Below, piece after piece: positions 1-11,947 of a stretch of DNA of 64,000 bases. The stretch lies in contig NZ_CP061204.1 in NCBI RefSeq assembly GCF_014621775.1, positions 2,686,501-2,750,500 of the forward strand, read 5' to 3'. This DNA is from Stenotrophomonas sp. 169 (GTDB lineage: Bacteria > Pseudomonadota > Gammaproteobacteria > Xanthomonadales > Xanthomonadaceae). Position 1 is the first letter of the stretch, and every line of letters starts with the position of its first letter. The translations under genes and the position numbers were made by a program. The notes under the pieces are model-generated. The model was not told where the DNA came from. It made no database searches and saw only the letters and a list, made by a program, of their open reading frames with translations.

Positions 1-1919
<1,919 letters not shown>

Positions 1920-1982
1920 CCTCATTGGCTCCGGTATTCCTCTTGTGCTGGGTGGCGCGTGGGTACTGCTTGCGTGTCGAGC

Positions 1983-2615
1983 TTACTTGATCGTGGCGCG
2001 CTTGCCTTGTCCGAGGGCATAGACCTCGGGGGAGCGCTTGCGTGAGGCGTCCGGCTTGCGGATGGAGACCTTGTCGTACCGCCGGCGCATTTCACGCACG
2101 TAGTCGTCAAAGCCTACCCCTTGGAACAGCTTGATCAGGAATGCCCCACCGGTCTTGAGGTGGTTGTCGGCGAAATCCATGGCCAGCTCTGCCAGGTGCA
2201 TCATCCGCGGCTGGTCCACCGCATCCATTCCACTCTTATTGGGGGCCATATCGGAGAGCACAAGGTCCACCGGCTGCTCACCGACCATTGCCTCGAACTG
2301 CGATAGGACGGTTTCTTCCCTGAAGTCGCCGTGAAGGAAGTCCACGCCGGCCAGCGGCGGCATCTCCAGAATGTCCAGTGCGAACACCCGACCGGTATCG
2401 CCCATCTGTCGGCGGACCTGCTGCGACCAGCCACCGGGCGCCGCGCCGAGGTCCACGACCAGCATGTGCGGCTTCAGCAGCCGGTCACGTTCGAGCAGCT
2501 CTTCCAGCTTGTAGGCGGCGCGCGAGCGCATACCCTCGGCCTGCGCCTTCTTCACATAGGGGTCGGAGAAGTGTTCTTTTAGCCAACGCTGGCTGCTCTT
2601 GCTGCGGGAAACCAT
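1983..2615 (-). CDS. rlmE: 23S rRNA (uridine-2'-O-)-methyltransferase RlmE (FtsJ/RrmJ)
   Basis: AdoMet-dependent methyltransferase for the conserved 2'-O-methyl uridine of the 23S rRNA A-loop (U2552 in E. coli). The 210 residues match the family length. Visible signatures are the N-terminal SRWLKEH-type segment, K38 in RAAYKLEE, the AdoMet motif VDLGAAPGGWSQ, the acidic SDMAPN motif and the FLIKLFQG motif carrying the catalytic lysine (K-D-K-E tetrad family). It is followed 63 bp downstream by ftsH and is divergent from yhbY, so one intergenic region of about 65 bp probably holds both promoters. Confidence 0.96.
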   Translation of the reverse strand: MVSRSKSSQRWLKEHFSDPYVKKAQAEGMRSRAAYKLEELLERDRLLKPHMLVVDLGAAPGGWSQQVRRQMGDTGRVFALDILEMPPLAGVDFLHGDFREETVLSQFEAMVGEQPVDLVLSDMAPNKSGMDAVDQPRMMHLAELAMDFADNHLKTGGAFLIKLFQGVGFDDYVREMRRRYDKVSIRKPDASRKRSPEVYALGQGKRATIK

Positions 2616-2680
2616 AGTAAATACAGCCGGGTGGGGTCGCCATGATACCCTGAACCCCCCAAGTCACAGCGCTTTCCTGC

Positions 2681-2986
2681 ATGTCCACTGCCCTGACCGC
2701 ATCCCAGACCCGTTTTCTTCGCGGCCAAGCCCACGACCTCAAAGCCCTGCTCCAGATTGGTGGCAAAGGCGTGACCCCGGCCTTCCTGGCCGAGCTGGAA
2801 GAGGTGCTGGAGCGCCACGAACTGATCAAGGTGAAGGTGGGTGCGGAAGATCGCGAAGCCCGCGACGCCATGATCGCCGAGCTGGTGACCACGACCGGCA
2901 GCACCTTGGTGCAGCGCATCGGCCACGTCGCCGTGCTGTACCGCCCGAGCAAGGAAAACCGCCAGATCGTGCTTCCGCGCGGTTGA
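2681..2986 (+). CDS. yhbY: YhbY-type (CRS1/YhbY domain) ribosome-associated RNA-binding protein
   Basis: Small protein (101 residues) made of a single CRM domain that binds pre-50S ribosomal particles in the characterised family. The RNA-binding loop is seen as GGKGVTPAF (family GxxG loop), preceded by RGQAHDLKAL and followed by the HELIKVKV strand. Divergent from rlmE, as in many gammaproteobacteria, which fits a ribosome-maturation pairing. The start at 2681 is the first ATG before the conserved LRGQAH segment; upstream codons show no family similarity. Confidence 0.93.
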   Translation: MSTALTASQTRFLRGQAHDLKALLQIGGKGVTPAFLAELEEVLERHELIKVKVGAEDREARDAMIAELVTTTGSTLVQRIGHVAVLYRPSKENRQIVLPRG

Positions 2987-3004
2987 TCGGAGCCCCGTCC
3001 CCGT

Positions 3005-3379
3005 ATGCAACTCAGTCACGAAGCGCCTGATTACGCCTACACCCTGCGGGGTGCGGATGGTCATTCGGCGCGCATCAACGATCGCGAGCTGGCCAGCAGC
3101 TTCATCGTCACCCCCCAGGTGCTGGTGGAGGACTGGCCGGTCGCTTCGGTGGCCGCGCTGACGGTCGCCCATCTGGAGCAGATCCTGGCACTGGAGCCGG
3201 TGCTGATCGTGCTGGGCACCGGTGCCCGTCAGGTATTTCCGTCACCGCAGCTGATGGCCACGTGCCTGTCGCGCGGTATCGGCCTGGAAGTGATGAACAA
3301 CCCGGCCGCCGCGCGCACGTTCAACATCCTCGCCGGCGAAGGCCGCAAGGTCGCCGCCGCGTTCATTCTCGAGCGATGA
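3005..3379 (+). CDS. Mth938-like (DUF498/NDUFAF3 fold) protein
   Basis: A 124-residue protein of the Mth938/DUF498 family, whose eukaryotic relative NDUFAF3 assists respiratory complex I assembly; the bacterial role is unsettled. The core motif is visible: LEPVLIVLGTG, then a segment ending at the QLMATCLSRGIGLEVMN stretch and NPAAARTFNILAGEGR with the typical final hydrophobic strand VAAAFIL. It starts 18 bp after yhbY on the same strand and is likely co-transcribed. No membrane segment or signal peptide. Confidence 0.85.
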   Translation: MQLSHEAPDYAYTLRGADGHSARINDRELASSFIVTPQVLVEDWPVASVAALTVAHLEQILALEPVLIVLGTGARQVFPSPQLMATCLSRGIGLEVMNNPAAARTFNILAGEGRKVAAAFILER

Positions 3380-3383
3380 GGGT

Positions 3384-3825
3384 TGGCCGCTGAGAGCGGC
3401 TTTCGGCCATGGGTTCTGTGTTGGGCGAGGGGGAACGCCCCTGTGCGGGACACGCACAAGTACGTCCATGTAGCTCTTCGCGGCTCCTGCCGCTCAAGGT
3501 CCCGCCCAGCGCCCTTCCCCCTCACCCCGACAGTCCGCCGGTGGCCGGGGAAAAAGAAAAAAAGCAAAAGCAAAAGCAAAAGCAGAGCCAATCCAACGAT
3601 CGGCTGCTTTGCGTTTGCTTTGCTTCGCTTTGCTTCGCTTTTCTTTCTCTCCCCGCCGAGGGGATGTGTCGAAGGCGGGTGCCGGCGGGGCAGATGGGAC
3701 CGTTGGAGCCCATGGATGGGCGGAAACGAGCCTACATGGACGTACTTGCGGCGGGTCCCATCTGTCCCGCCGGCACCCGCCCGCCGCCAACCCCCACAAC
3801 CGACTCGGCAACCGCTCTCAGCGGC
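3384..3825. repeat. Nested inverted-repeat region between convergent genes
   Basis: A 450-bp gap between convergent genes is packed with paired arms. The outer arms at 3386-3399 and 3812-3825 match over 14 bp. A 17-bp perfect pair lies at 3457-3473 and 3732-3748 (CAAGTACGTCCATGTAG and its complement). A 27-bp pair with one mismatch lies at 3675-3701 and 3754-3780. Between them, 3547-3654 forms an imperfect palindrome in which a purine-rich GCAAAA tandem run faces a TTTGCTTCGC run. I see no coding potential. It could act as a bidirectional terminator or be a mobile intergenic repeat; which one is not decidable here. Confidence 0.8.
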
Positions 3826-3831
3826 GACACC

Positions 3832-4614
3832 TCAGCGCGCTGGCAGGTACTGCTGGGGATCGACCGGCTTGCCGTTGTAGCGGATCTCGAAATGCAGCAT
3901 GTCCCGGTTCGCACCGGTGCGCCCCATCTCGGCGATCTGCTGACCGGCCTTCACGCTCTGTCCCTCATTGACCAGGCGCTTGCGATTGTGACCATAGGCC
4001 GACAACCACTGCTCGTTGTGCTTGACGATGATCAACTCGCCATAGCCCACCAGGCCGGCACCGGAATACACCACCACGCCATCGGCGGCAGCCTTGACCG
4101 CCTGTCCGCTGGTGCCGGCGATGTCCACGCCCTGCTTGGTCGTTTCACCCGCCACGTAGCGGCCCACGACCGCGCCGTCGGCCGGCCAGCGCCAGCTGAC
4201 ATTGCTGCGCACCGGGGCCACCGTGGACACCGGCGTGGTCGTGGTCGTCGTGCCACCCGAAGGCCGCGGCGCCGTGACCACCGTGGTCGGCACCCGACCG
4301 CCGCCCGCACCCTGCGGATACAGCCGGATGATCTGCCCCGGATAGATCGTCGAGGGATTGGACAGGCTGTTCCAGGCAATCAGGTCGGAGGGCGTGATGC
4401 TGTGGATGCGCGCAAGGGCATACACCGTATCGCCCTTCTGTACGCGCACGGTCTTGCCCGGCTGCGCCACCGAGGTCTTCGGCGTGGACGAGGCCCCGCC
4501 GCTCCCGCCACCGGACGGACGCACCACGGTGGCCGTGCCGCACGCGGTCAGCGCGGACAGCGCCATGGCCAGCGCGCCCAGGCGCAACCCCCTGTTCAAA
4601 CAATCAGCACTCAT
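3832..4614 (-). CDS. nlpD: NlpD/EnvC-type LysM + M23 peptidase-domain lipoprotein
   Basis: Outer-membrane-linked murein factor; NlpD in E. coli activates the amidase AmiC for daughter-cell separation. The start at 4614 overlaps the yqaA stop by an ATGA and gives a 260-residue protein with a lipoprotein signal (lipobox LTAC). A LysM domain follows (VQKGDTVYALARIH to PGQIIRLYP), then a Thr/Pro-rich linker and an M23 domain (QGVDIAGTSGQAVKA, GLVGYGELIIVKH, LSAYGHN, LHFEIRYNGKPVDPQQYL). The zinc-binding H-x-x-x-D pattern of active M23 enzymes is replaced by QGVDI, as expected for a non-catalytic activator. Gene position after surE-pcm supports nlpD. Confidence 0.9.
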   Translation of the reverse strand: MSADCLNRGLRLGALAMALSALTACGTATVVRPSGGGSGGASSTPKTSVAQPGKTVRVQKGDTVYALARIHSITPSDLIAWNSLSNPSTIYPGQIIRLYPQGAGGGRVPTTVVTAPRPSGGTTTTTTPVSTVAPVRSNVSWRWPADGAVVGRYVAGETTKQGVDIAGTSGQAVKAAADGVVVYSGAGLVGYGELIIVKHNEQWLSAYGHNRKRLVNEGQSVKAGQQIAEMGRTGANRDMLHFEIRYNGKPVDPQQYLPAR

Positions 4615-5225
4615 GCGAACTTCGACCTCCATACAAGCCAGGCCACCATCGCCACTACCAATGCAGTAGCGATCCAGCCCAGCGGTTCAATCCAGCGACG
4701 CAACGCCGCTTCAGCGCGCGCTCCACCGATGCGGATGACGGCGGCCAGCACGAATACGCGCTTGCCGCGACCAATCAGCATGCTCAGCAGATACTGCGGC
4801 ATCGGAACACCGACGATACCCGACGCCCATGTGAAGACCTTCATCGGGATCGGCATGAAGCCGCCCAGCACCAGGAACGTGAACACCGCCCACGGCGAAT
4901 CGGCCATCTTTTCCTGCACGACCGCGATACCGCGTTCGATGCCCGGCAGCATGCCCATCGTATCCAGCAACGGCTTGACCGCCTCGTAGGCGAAGTGACC
5001 CAGCGCATAGCCCACCACCGCGCCGACCATCGAGCCGGACAGGCTGAGCGTGGCGAACCACCAGCCGCGCTTGGGCTGGGCAACGCACATCGGGGCAAGC
5101 ATCACTTCCGGCATCACCGGGAAAATGATCGCCTCGATGAAGCTCAGCACCGTCAGGTAGGTCGGTGCCCGCTCATGGTTGGCCCACTTCAACGCCCGCT
5201 CGTACAGCGGCCCAAAGATCTTCAT
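4611..5225 (-). CDS. YqaA-family inner-membrane protein (VTT/DedA-related)
   Basis: A 204-residue integral membrane protein of the YqaA branch of the SNARE-associated/DedA-like (VTT) superfamily. It shows the typical FIEAIIFPVMPEVML reentrant segment, a glycine-rich SGSMVGAVVGYALGH helix and GGFMPIPMKVFTWASG as the second pseudo-repeat, with a last helix before WRSKFA. Function is unproven; relatives have been linked to lipid scrambling and membrane homeostasis. Its stop overlaps the nlpD start, so the two are translationally coupled. Confidence 0.87.
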   Translation of the reverse strand: MKIFGPLYERALKWANHERAPTYLTVLSFIEAIIFPVMPEVMLAPMCVAQPKRGWWFATLSLSGSMVGAVVGYALGHFAYEAVKPLLDTMGMLPGIERGIAVVQEKMADSPWAVFTFLVLGGFMPIPMKVFTWASGIVGVPMPQYLLSMLIGRGKRVFVLAAVIRIGGARAEAALRRWIEPLGWIATALVVAMVAWLVWRSKFA

Positions 5226-5246
5226 GAATGCCCTGCTCCGTGAAAT

Positions 5247-5924
5247 TCAGTCAAGCATGCCAGACAGCAACGGGACGAAGGTGACCGGCGCCAACACGGA
5301 CTGCGTGATGCTGCCATCCTCCAGCCGGTCCAACTGCACCAGCGACTGCGCGCCCGGGCCGCCGACCGGCGCGACCAAGCGTCCACCGACCGCCAGCTGT
5401 TCCACCAGCGCGTCGACCAACGCAGGCGCTGCAGCAGTCACCACGATCGCATCGTACGGGCCATGCTCCGGCCAGCCCACGCGGCCGTCATCGTGCTTGG
5501 TACGGATGTTCATCGCCAGCGAACGGAAGCGCTTGCGCGCCTGGCGCAGCAGGTCGCCGATCCGCTCCACGGTGAACACCTCCAGGCCTACGGCACCGAG
5601 CACGGCCGCCTGATAGCCCGAACCGGTGCCGACTTCCAGCACATTCTTCGGTGCGACCTGCAGCACCGCCTCGGTCATCCGCGCCACGACCCACGGCTGC
5701 GAAATGGTCTGCCCATGGCCGATCGGCAGCGCCGTATCTTCATAGGCACGCGAGGCCAGCGCTTCGTCGATGAAAAGGTGACGCGGCACGACGCGGATGG
5801 CGTTGAGGGTCGCCTCGTCCACGATGCCCGCCTCACGCAGGCGCTCGACGAGTCGGTCACGCACCCGCTGGGAGGTCATGCCGATGCCGACGGCTTCCGG
5901 CTGCAGGCGCAGGCGCTGGCTCAT
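5247..5924 (-). CDS. pcm: Protein-L-isoaspartate O-methyltransferase
   Basis: Cytosolic repair enzyme that methylates L-isoaspartyl residues in aged proteins using AdoMet. The 225 residues fit the family. Visible are the substrate-binding [19 protein letters not shown] segment, the [14 protein letters not shown] motif and the AdoMet motif [15 protein letters not shown], followed by the post-I region FTVERI and the terminal RLVAPVGG segment. The start at 5924 overlaps the surE stop (ATGA), giving the conserved surE-pcm pair; yqaA and nlpD follow. Confidence 0.96.
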   Translation of the reverse strand: MSQRLRLQPEAVGIGMTSQRVRDRLVERLREAGIVDEATLNAIRVVPRHLFIDEALASRAYEDTALPIGHGQTISQPWVVARMTEAVLQVAPKNVLEVGTGSGYQAAVLGAVGLEVFTVERIGDLLRQARKRFRSLAMNIRTKHDDGRVGWPEHGPYDAIVVTAAAPALVDALVEQLAVGGRLVAPVGGPGAQSLVQLDRLEDGSITQSVLAPVTFVPLLSGMLD

Positions 5925-6700
5925 GCCGGTCGGCCCAGCGCGGCAGTCAGCCCACCTACCCAGCTGGCAACGTTCTCCAGCGCCTGGTAGCGGGTCAGGT
6001 CGACTTGGATCGGGGTGATGGAGATGAAGCCGGTACGTACCGCATGGAAGTCGGTGCCGGGACCGGAGTCCTGTTCACGACCGGCCGGGCCGATCCAGTA
6101 CACCGTGTTGCCGCGCGGGTCTTTCTGCGCGATGCAGCCTTCGGCGCGATGGCGGTTGCCCAGACGCGTGACCTCGAATCCCTTCACTTCGTCCCAGGGC
6201 AGGTCGGGCACGTTGACGTTGAGAATGGTGTCGGCCGGCAACGGATCGGCCTTCAACTGCGCGACGATCTCCACTGCCGCTCGCGCCGCCGTCTCGAAAT
6301 GCTTCGGCTCATGGTTGCGGCTCACCAGTGACACCGCGACCGCGGGCAGGCCCAGGTGGCGGCCCTCCATCGCGGCGGACACGGTGCCGGAATAGATCAC
6401 GTCGTCGCCCAGGTTGGCCACGTTGTTGATGCCGGAAACCACCATGTCCGGCTCGTTGTCCAGCAGGCCGGTCAGTGCCAGGTGCACGCAATCGGTAGGC
6501 GTACCGGCGACCGAGACGGTGGAGGGGTCCAGGCGCTTCACGCGGATCGGCAGGTCCAGCGTCAGCGAATTGCTGGCACCGGAGCGATCACGGTCGGGCG
6601 CCACCACGGTGACCTCATGGCCCGCTTGGCGCAGGACAGACGCCAGCATGCCGATACCGGGGGCGTCGACGCCGTCATCGTTGCTGACCAGGACCCGCAT
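5921..6700 (-). CDS. surE: 5'/3'-nucleotidase SurE
   Basis: Survival protein E, a metal-dependent nucleoside monophosphate phosphatase. I chose the ATG at 6700 because [16 protein letters not shown] is the conserved N-terminus with the metal-binding D-D pair; an upstream in-frame extension to 6799 is dissimilar to the family. The product is 259 residues with [14 protein letters not shown], the GTPTDCV loop and [25 protein letters not shown]. It is the first gene of the surE-pcm-yqaA-nlpD run. Confidence 0.95.
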   Translation of the reverse strand: MRVLVSNDDGVDAPGIGMLASVLRQAGHEVTVVAPDRDRSGASNSLTLDLPIRVKRLDPSTVSVAGTPTDCVHLALTGLLDNEPDMVVSGINNVANLGDDVIYSGTVSAAMEGRHLGLPAVAVSLVSRNHEPKHFETAARAAVEIVAQLKADPLPADTILNVNVPDLPWDEVKGFEVTRLGNRHRAEGCIAQKDPRGNTVYWIGPAGREQDSGPGTDFHAVRTGFISITPIQVDLTRYQALENVASWVGGLTAALGRPA

Positions 6701-6899
6701 CTGCGTTTTAACCACTTGATCGTTCAAGACTTCTGCTTCCATCACTGCTGACATGGACATGTCGCGGCGCTCCCCCCGGCGCATGCCGCAACCTCGCAAG
6801 TGCGTTCTGTATTGTGCCGCAAGCCGCCCCCATGGCCTACCCTGCCATGGGTCATTGGACAGCGCTCATGGCCGGGGCCGCATGCGGTAATCTGTGAGC

Positions 6900-7436
6900 A
6901 TGTCGCATCCGCATGACGAAGATCCTGCCGAACTGTTCCGCTCGGCCATCGGCGAGATCACGCCGCTGCGCAAGGTCAGCGAGCCGGCTCCGGCCGCCCC
7001 GAAGCCGCGCCCGCGTGCGCGCATGGCCGAACGCGACGACCAGGAAGCACTGGGGGAGTTCGCCCGCCTGCTGCGGGCAGGGCCGCCGCTGGATGCCGGC
7101 GACGCGCTGAGCTACCGCCGTGACAACCTGCCCCCGCGCATGTTCCAACGACTGAAGAAGGGCCAGTACTCGGTACAGGACGAGCTGGACCTGCACGGCG
7201 CCACGGCCGCCCAGGCCGAAACCCTGCTGCGCCAGTTCCTGCTGGAAGCGCACGCCCACGACCACGGCTGCGTCCGGATCATCCACGGCAAGGGCCTGCA
7301 GGCCGACGGCGGCGCCCCGGTGCTGAAGAACCTGGTCGACCGTCACCTGCGGCTGCGCAACGACATCCTCGCCTTCCACTCGGCCCCCGCCGGCCAAGGC
7401 GGCACCGGCGCGGTGCTGGTATTGCTGGCGCGGTAG
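6900..7436 (+). CDS. Smr-domain protein (SmrA/B-like)
   Basis: A 178-residue protein with a C-terminal Smr domain; bacterial relatives are endonucleases, including SmrB, which cleaves mRNA at collided ribosomes. The domain is recognised by LDLHGATAAQAETLL (family LDLHG) and CVRIIHGKGL (family HGxG) and ends in a hydrophobic VLVLLAR strand. The N-terminal 70 residues are Pro/Arg-rich and probably disordered. The ATG at 6900 is preferred, with an in-frame GTG at 6894 as alternative. Divergent from surE, convergent with truD. Confidence 0.88.
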   Translation: MSHPHDEDPAELFRSAIGEITPLRKVSEPAPAAPKPRPRARMAERDDQEALGEFARLLRAGPPLDAGDALSYRRDNLPPRMFQRLKKGQYSVQDELDLHGATAAQAETLLRQFLLEAHAHDHGCVRIIHGKGLQADGGAPVLKNLVDRHLRLRNDILAFHSAPAGQGGTGAVLVLLAR

Positions 7437-7440
7437 AGCA

Positions 7441-7579
7441 AAAAAAAGGGGACGGAGGGGATTAAGTCGCTCAAAAAGGGGACGGAGGGGGTTAAGTCGC
7501 ATTTGGCCCACGCGTGGGCCAAATGCGACTTAACCCCCTCCGTCCCCTTTTTACTTAATCCCCTCCGTCCCCTTTTTTT
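7441..7579. repeat. Long near-perfect palindrome between convergent smr and truD
   Basis: The 80 bp from 7473 to 7552 form a perfect palindrome centred at 7512/7513. Outer arms 7441-7467 and 7553-7579 extend it, with only a 5-bp insertion on the left. Each arm holds two copies of a unit AAAAAGGGGACGGAGGGG followed by TTAAGTCG, so the unit occurs four times. The right edge touches the truD stop codon. With T-runs on both strands it is likely to terminate both convergent genes, although its size is far larger than an ordinary terminator. Confidence 0.9.
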
Positions 7580-8598
7580 CAGCTGACGGGGCCGAGTTCC
7601 TGCAGGACGGCCGTCGCGTAGCAGCCCGGCGGCAGGGCGAAGCTGAGCTCCAGCACGCCTTCTTTCAGCCACTGGTGCTGCAGCAATGCCGGACGCAGGC
7701 GCAGTGCGCGGCGCTCGTGCTTCAGTCCTTCCGCTTCCAGCCCTGCGCGCAGCGCCAGCGACTCCTCGTCGCTGATCGCAGCCAGTTCGAGTTCGCGTGC
7801 GGCATCGGTGCTGCGCAGTTCGCCAGCACCCCACAACGGGCCGCTGGGATGGATGTCGAAACGCGCCAGGCGCTCGGCCAGCACGTCGGTCCAGGCTTCC
7901 GGACCGAATACGCTGCGGCTGCCGTCCAGCATCCATACCTCGCCGTCCAGCGGCTGATCCCAGCTGCCCTGCTCCACGCGCGCGGCCAGCACGCGGTTGA
8001 ACAGCGCCGAGCGGGCAGCCGACAGCAGCAGCGAGCGCTGGTCCTTGCGCATGCGGCGGCCACCGAACATCGCCAGCGCCGCCGGCACGTTGCCACCGTC
8101 ACGGCCGAACCGCTGCTCACCGAACCAGTTGGGAATGCCGCGCACGGCAATCTGCTGCAGCCGCTCGTCGATGGCCTGCGGATCGCCGTCCACCTCGCGC
8201 AGTACCAGTTTGAAGCGGTTGCCCGCCAGTGCGCCACGCTGCAACTTGCGGTTGTGCCAGGTCGACGACACGACCTCCACTTCGTCGCTGGCCAGCAACG
8301 CCAGGTCGGGGGCCACGCGCTTGGGCAGGTGCACGCTGAAACGCTGCGTGGTCACCGCATGGCGGTCCTTCATCCCGGCGAAGCTCACTGCCATTTCCGG
8401 CAGTCCCGCCCATTTCGCCAGCAGCGTGGCCACGTGCACGGTATTGGCACCGCGCTTGCGTATCTCCAGCAGCAGGTGTTCGCCCTCGCCGGTCGGCTCG
8501 AAGGCAGGCAGCTCGTCTACCTGGAAATCTTCCGGCGTGGTGCGGATGCGGGCGTTGGAAAACAGCGGCGCACCGAAGGCCAGCGGCAACGGAATCAT
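7579..8598 (-). CDS. truD: tRNA pseudouridine(13) synthase TruD
   Basis: Modifies uridine 13 of tRNA-Glu in the characterised family. The 339 residues match. The catalytic aspartate sits in [17 protein letters not shown], and the TruD insertion domain contains [17 protein letters not shown] and [13 protein letters not shown]. It starts inside the ispF stop (ATGA overlap at 8595-8598) and ends at the large palindrome. The gene order ispD-ispF-truD is widespread in Gammaproteobacteria. Confidence 0.95.
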   Translation of the reverse strand: MIPLPLAFGAPLFSNARIRTTPEDFQVDELPAFEPTGEGEHLLLEIRKRGANTVHVATLLAKWAGLPEMAVSFAGMKDRHAVTTQRFSVHLPKRVAPDLALLASDEVEVVSSTWHNRKLQRGALAGNRFKLVLREVDGDPQAIDERLQQIAVRGIPNWFGEQRFGRDGGNVPAALAMFGGRRMRKDQRSLLLSAARSALFNRVLAARVEQGSWDQPLDGEVWMLDGSRSVFGPEAWTDVLAERLARFDIHPSGPLWGAGELRSTDAARELELAAISDEESLALRAGLEAEGLKHERRALRLRPALLQHQWLKEGVLELSFALPPGCYATAVLQELGPVS

Positions 8599-9092
8599 GC
8601 CGCCACCAGCAGCACGATGGCCTGGGCGGCAATGCCTTCGCTGCGACCGGTGAACCCCAGCTTCTCCGAGGTGGTTGCCTTGATGCTCACTGCATCCAGC
8701 GGCAGTTGCAGCAGTTCGGCGATGCGCTCGCGCATGGCCATCGCATGCGGCCCGACCTTCGGGCGCTCGCAGATCACGGTGATGTCGGTGTTGCCGACCT
8801 GCCAGCCACGCGAGCGCAGCAGCGCATCGCAGTGGATGACGAAATCACGGCTGTCGGCATCCTTCCAGCGCTCGTCGCTGGGCGGGAAATGCTGGCCGAT
8901 GTCGCCCAGCGCCAGGGCACCCAGCATGGCATCACAGAGCGCGTGCAGGATGACGTCGCCGTCGCTGTGTGCGAGCACGCCGGCACTGTGCGGCACGCGC
9001 ACGCCCCCCAGCATGATGTGGTCGCCCTCGCCGAAGGCATGGACGTCGTAACCCTGGCCGATGCGGACAGGCGGGAAAGGAAGGGTGGTCAT
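8595..9092 (-). CDS. ispF: 2-C-methyl-D-erythritol 2,4-cyclodiphosphate synthase
   Basis: Fifth enzyme of the MEP isoprenoid pathway. The start at 9092 ([14 protein letters not shown]) gives 165 residues, the usual size; a long upstream in-frame extension overlaps ispD and is not conserved. Metal ligands are seen in [11 protein letters not shown] (Asp, His) and the histidine of [27 protein letters not shown] and [20 protein letters not shown] complete the signature (longest pieces abbreviated). Follows ispD by 34 bp. Confidence 0.95.
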   Translation of the reverse strand: MTTLPFPPVRIGQGYDVHAFGEGDHIMLGGVRVPHSAGVLAHSDGDVILHALCDAMLGALALGDIGQHFPPSDERWKDADSRDFVIHCDALLRSRGWQVGNTDITVICERPKVGPHAMAMRERIAELLQLPLDAVSIKATTSEKLGFTGRSEGIAAQAIVLLVAA

Positions 9093-9126
9093 GGGTGATG
9101 CCTTTGCAATGCCACGCGCGGCTGGA

Positions 9127-9825
9127 TCAGCCGGCGCGACGGGAGAGTACGAATTCGAAGCGGTCCAGGTCGGACGGCGTAGTGACCTTGAAATTGTCCT
9201 CGCTGCCTTCCACCAGCAGCGGGCGCTGGCCCTGGCGCTCCATGGCCATGGCATCGTCGGTGACCTCGACCCCGGCAGCGGCGGCCTCTGCCAGCGCGCG
9301 GCTGAGCTGGTGACGGCGGAACAGCTGCGGCGTCAACGCGCGCCATAACCGTGCACGCGGCTCGGTGCCATCGATGCCACCGTCATCGCCTGCACGCTTC
9401 AGCGTGTCGCGGACCGGTGCGGCCAGGATCGCGCCGACCGGATCGGCCCGCCCCACTTCCAACAAGCGGCTGAGGTCGACCAGTGCCAGGTTCGGTCGCG
9501 CCGCATCGTGCACCAGCACGAACTCATCGGCACGCACGCTGTCCGGCAGGGCCTGCAGACCGGCCAGCACGGAGTCCGCGCGGGTAGCCCCACCAACGCA
9601 GGTCAACACCGGCTTGCCCGCCCATTCGGTCCAGCCTGGCCAGTCGACATCATCCTGGCTGATGACCACCATCGCGCCGGCCACGGCCGGGTGCACCAGC
9701 AAGGCGTCCAGCGTGTGCGCGATCACCCTCTGCCCGCCAGCCTCCAGGTACTGCTTCGGCAGGGCAGCGCCGAAGCGCGCACCCCGACCGGCGGCAGGCA
9801 CCACCACCCAGATCGCCGCGCTCAT
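9127..9825 (-). CDS. ispD: 2-C-methyl-D-erythritol 4-phosphate cytidylyltransferase
   Basis: Third enzyme of the MEP pathway; transfers CMP to MEP. The 232 residues begin with the nucleotide-binding loop [19 protein letters not shown], and further signatures are VLVHDAARP and the VTDDAMAME segment that binds substrate. Its start overlaps the ftsB stop (ATGA), and ispF follows, so division, isoprenoid and tRNA modification genes form one probable operon downstream of eno. Confidence 0.95.
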   Translation of the reverse strand: MSAAIWVVVPAAGRGARFGAALPKQYLEAGGQRVIAHTLDALLVHPAVAGAMVVISQDDVDWPGWTEWAGKPVLTCVGGATRADSVLAGLQALPDSVRADEFVLVHDAARPNLALVDLSRLLEVGRADPVGAILAAPVRDTLKRAGDDGGIDGTEPRARLWRALTPQLFRRHQLSRALAEAAAAGVEVTDDAMAMERQGQRPLLVEGSEDNFKVTTPSDLDRFEFVLSRRAG

Positions 9826-10169
9826 GGCACGTCCGCCGGGTGCTCGACTACGGGTACTGCGGCGGGCGCCCGCACCGGGGCCACCGGCGCATCTTCCACC
9901 ACGCGGTAGAACTTCTCGCCGGGCTTGATCATGCCCAGCTCGCTGCGCGCGCGCTCTTCGATGGCGGCCTGGCCATCCTTGAGGTCCTGCACTTCCGCAG
10001 CCAGCGCATCATTGCGCTGCTGCAGACCGTCGTTATCGCGGTTCTGGTGCTCGACCTGGGCCTCCAGGGTCATCACTTCCCCTGAATTGCCCGGGCCGAA
10101 CCAGAAGCGGTACTGCAACCATGCCAGCAGCAGGGCCAACGCCAACAGCACCCACCGCCAGTTGCGCAT
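9822..10169 (-). CDS. ftsB: Cell division protein FtsB
   Basis: Bitopic divisome protein that works with FtsL and FtsQ. The 115 residues begin with a short cytoplasmic MRNWRW segment, one membrane helix ([17 protein letters not shown]), then a coiled coil rich in Gln, Glu and Leu (residues about 30-75) with the family motif [23 protein letters not shown] (in parts). The C-terminal tail of about 20 Pro/Val/Ala residues is an extension beyond the E. coli length. It lies 4 bp after eno. Confidence 0.93.
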   Translation of the reverse strand: MRNWRWVLLALALLLAWLQYRFWFGPGNSGEVMTLEAQVEHQNRDNDGLQQRNDALAAEVQDLKDGQAAIEERARSELGMIKPGEKFYRVVEDAPVAPVRAPAAVPVVEHPADVP

Positions 10170-10173
10170 GGGA

Positions 10174-11538
<1,365 letters not shown>

Positions 11539-11590
11539 TCAGATGCCAAATCGGCGCGCAGGGCAGCGGTGACACCACCCCGCGCAGCGT

Positions 11591-11947
11591 TCAGGACAGC
11601 AGCGCAGGCAACGCCAGGCAGGCCACCAGCAGCGTCAGCAACGCAAGCGCTGCGACACCACCTGCTGGCCGTTGCGGCAAGCGCAGCGAAAGCACGCTGG
11701 CGATCAGGCAACCGATCACCACCAACCCGCCAAACGCCACGGTGATGAACAGGGGAACGCGGGTGGCGCGCATGGCATGGTCGCCGTCGCCGGGCATGCC
11801 GACGCTGGCCGCCACCAGGAATGCCAGGGCGAACAGGCAGATCCAGGCCGCAATGGACAGCGCCAACGCCGTCCAGCCCCAAGGCCACTGGCGCCAGTGC
11901 CGCCGCTGGCGGCGCGCATCCAGCGCCGCCCACGGGTCCTGACTCAT
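11591..11947 (-). CDS. Small three-helix membrane protein of unknown function
   Basis: A 118-residue protein with a basic cytoplasmic N-terminus ([11 protein letters not shown]) and three predicted membrane helices, roughly residues 25-48, 67-87 and 97-117. I do not recognise the family. Its start overlaps the kdsA stop (ATGA) and eno follows 124 bp later, so it is an insertion into the otherwise common pyrG-kdsA-eno gene order and is probably translated from the kdsA message. Confidence 0.75.
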   Translation of the reverse strand: MSQDPWAALDARRQRRHWRQWPWGWTALALSIAAWICLFALAFLVAASVGMPGDGDHAMRATRVPLFITVAFGGLVVIGCLIASVLSLRLPQRPAGGVAALALLTLLVACLALPALLS

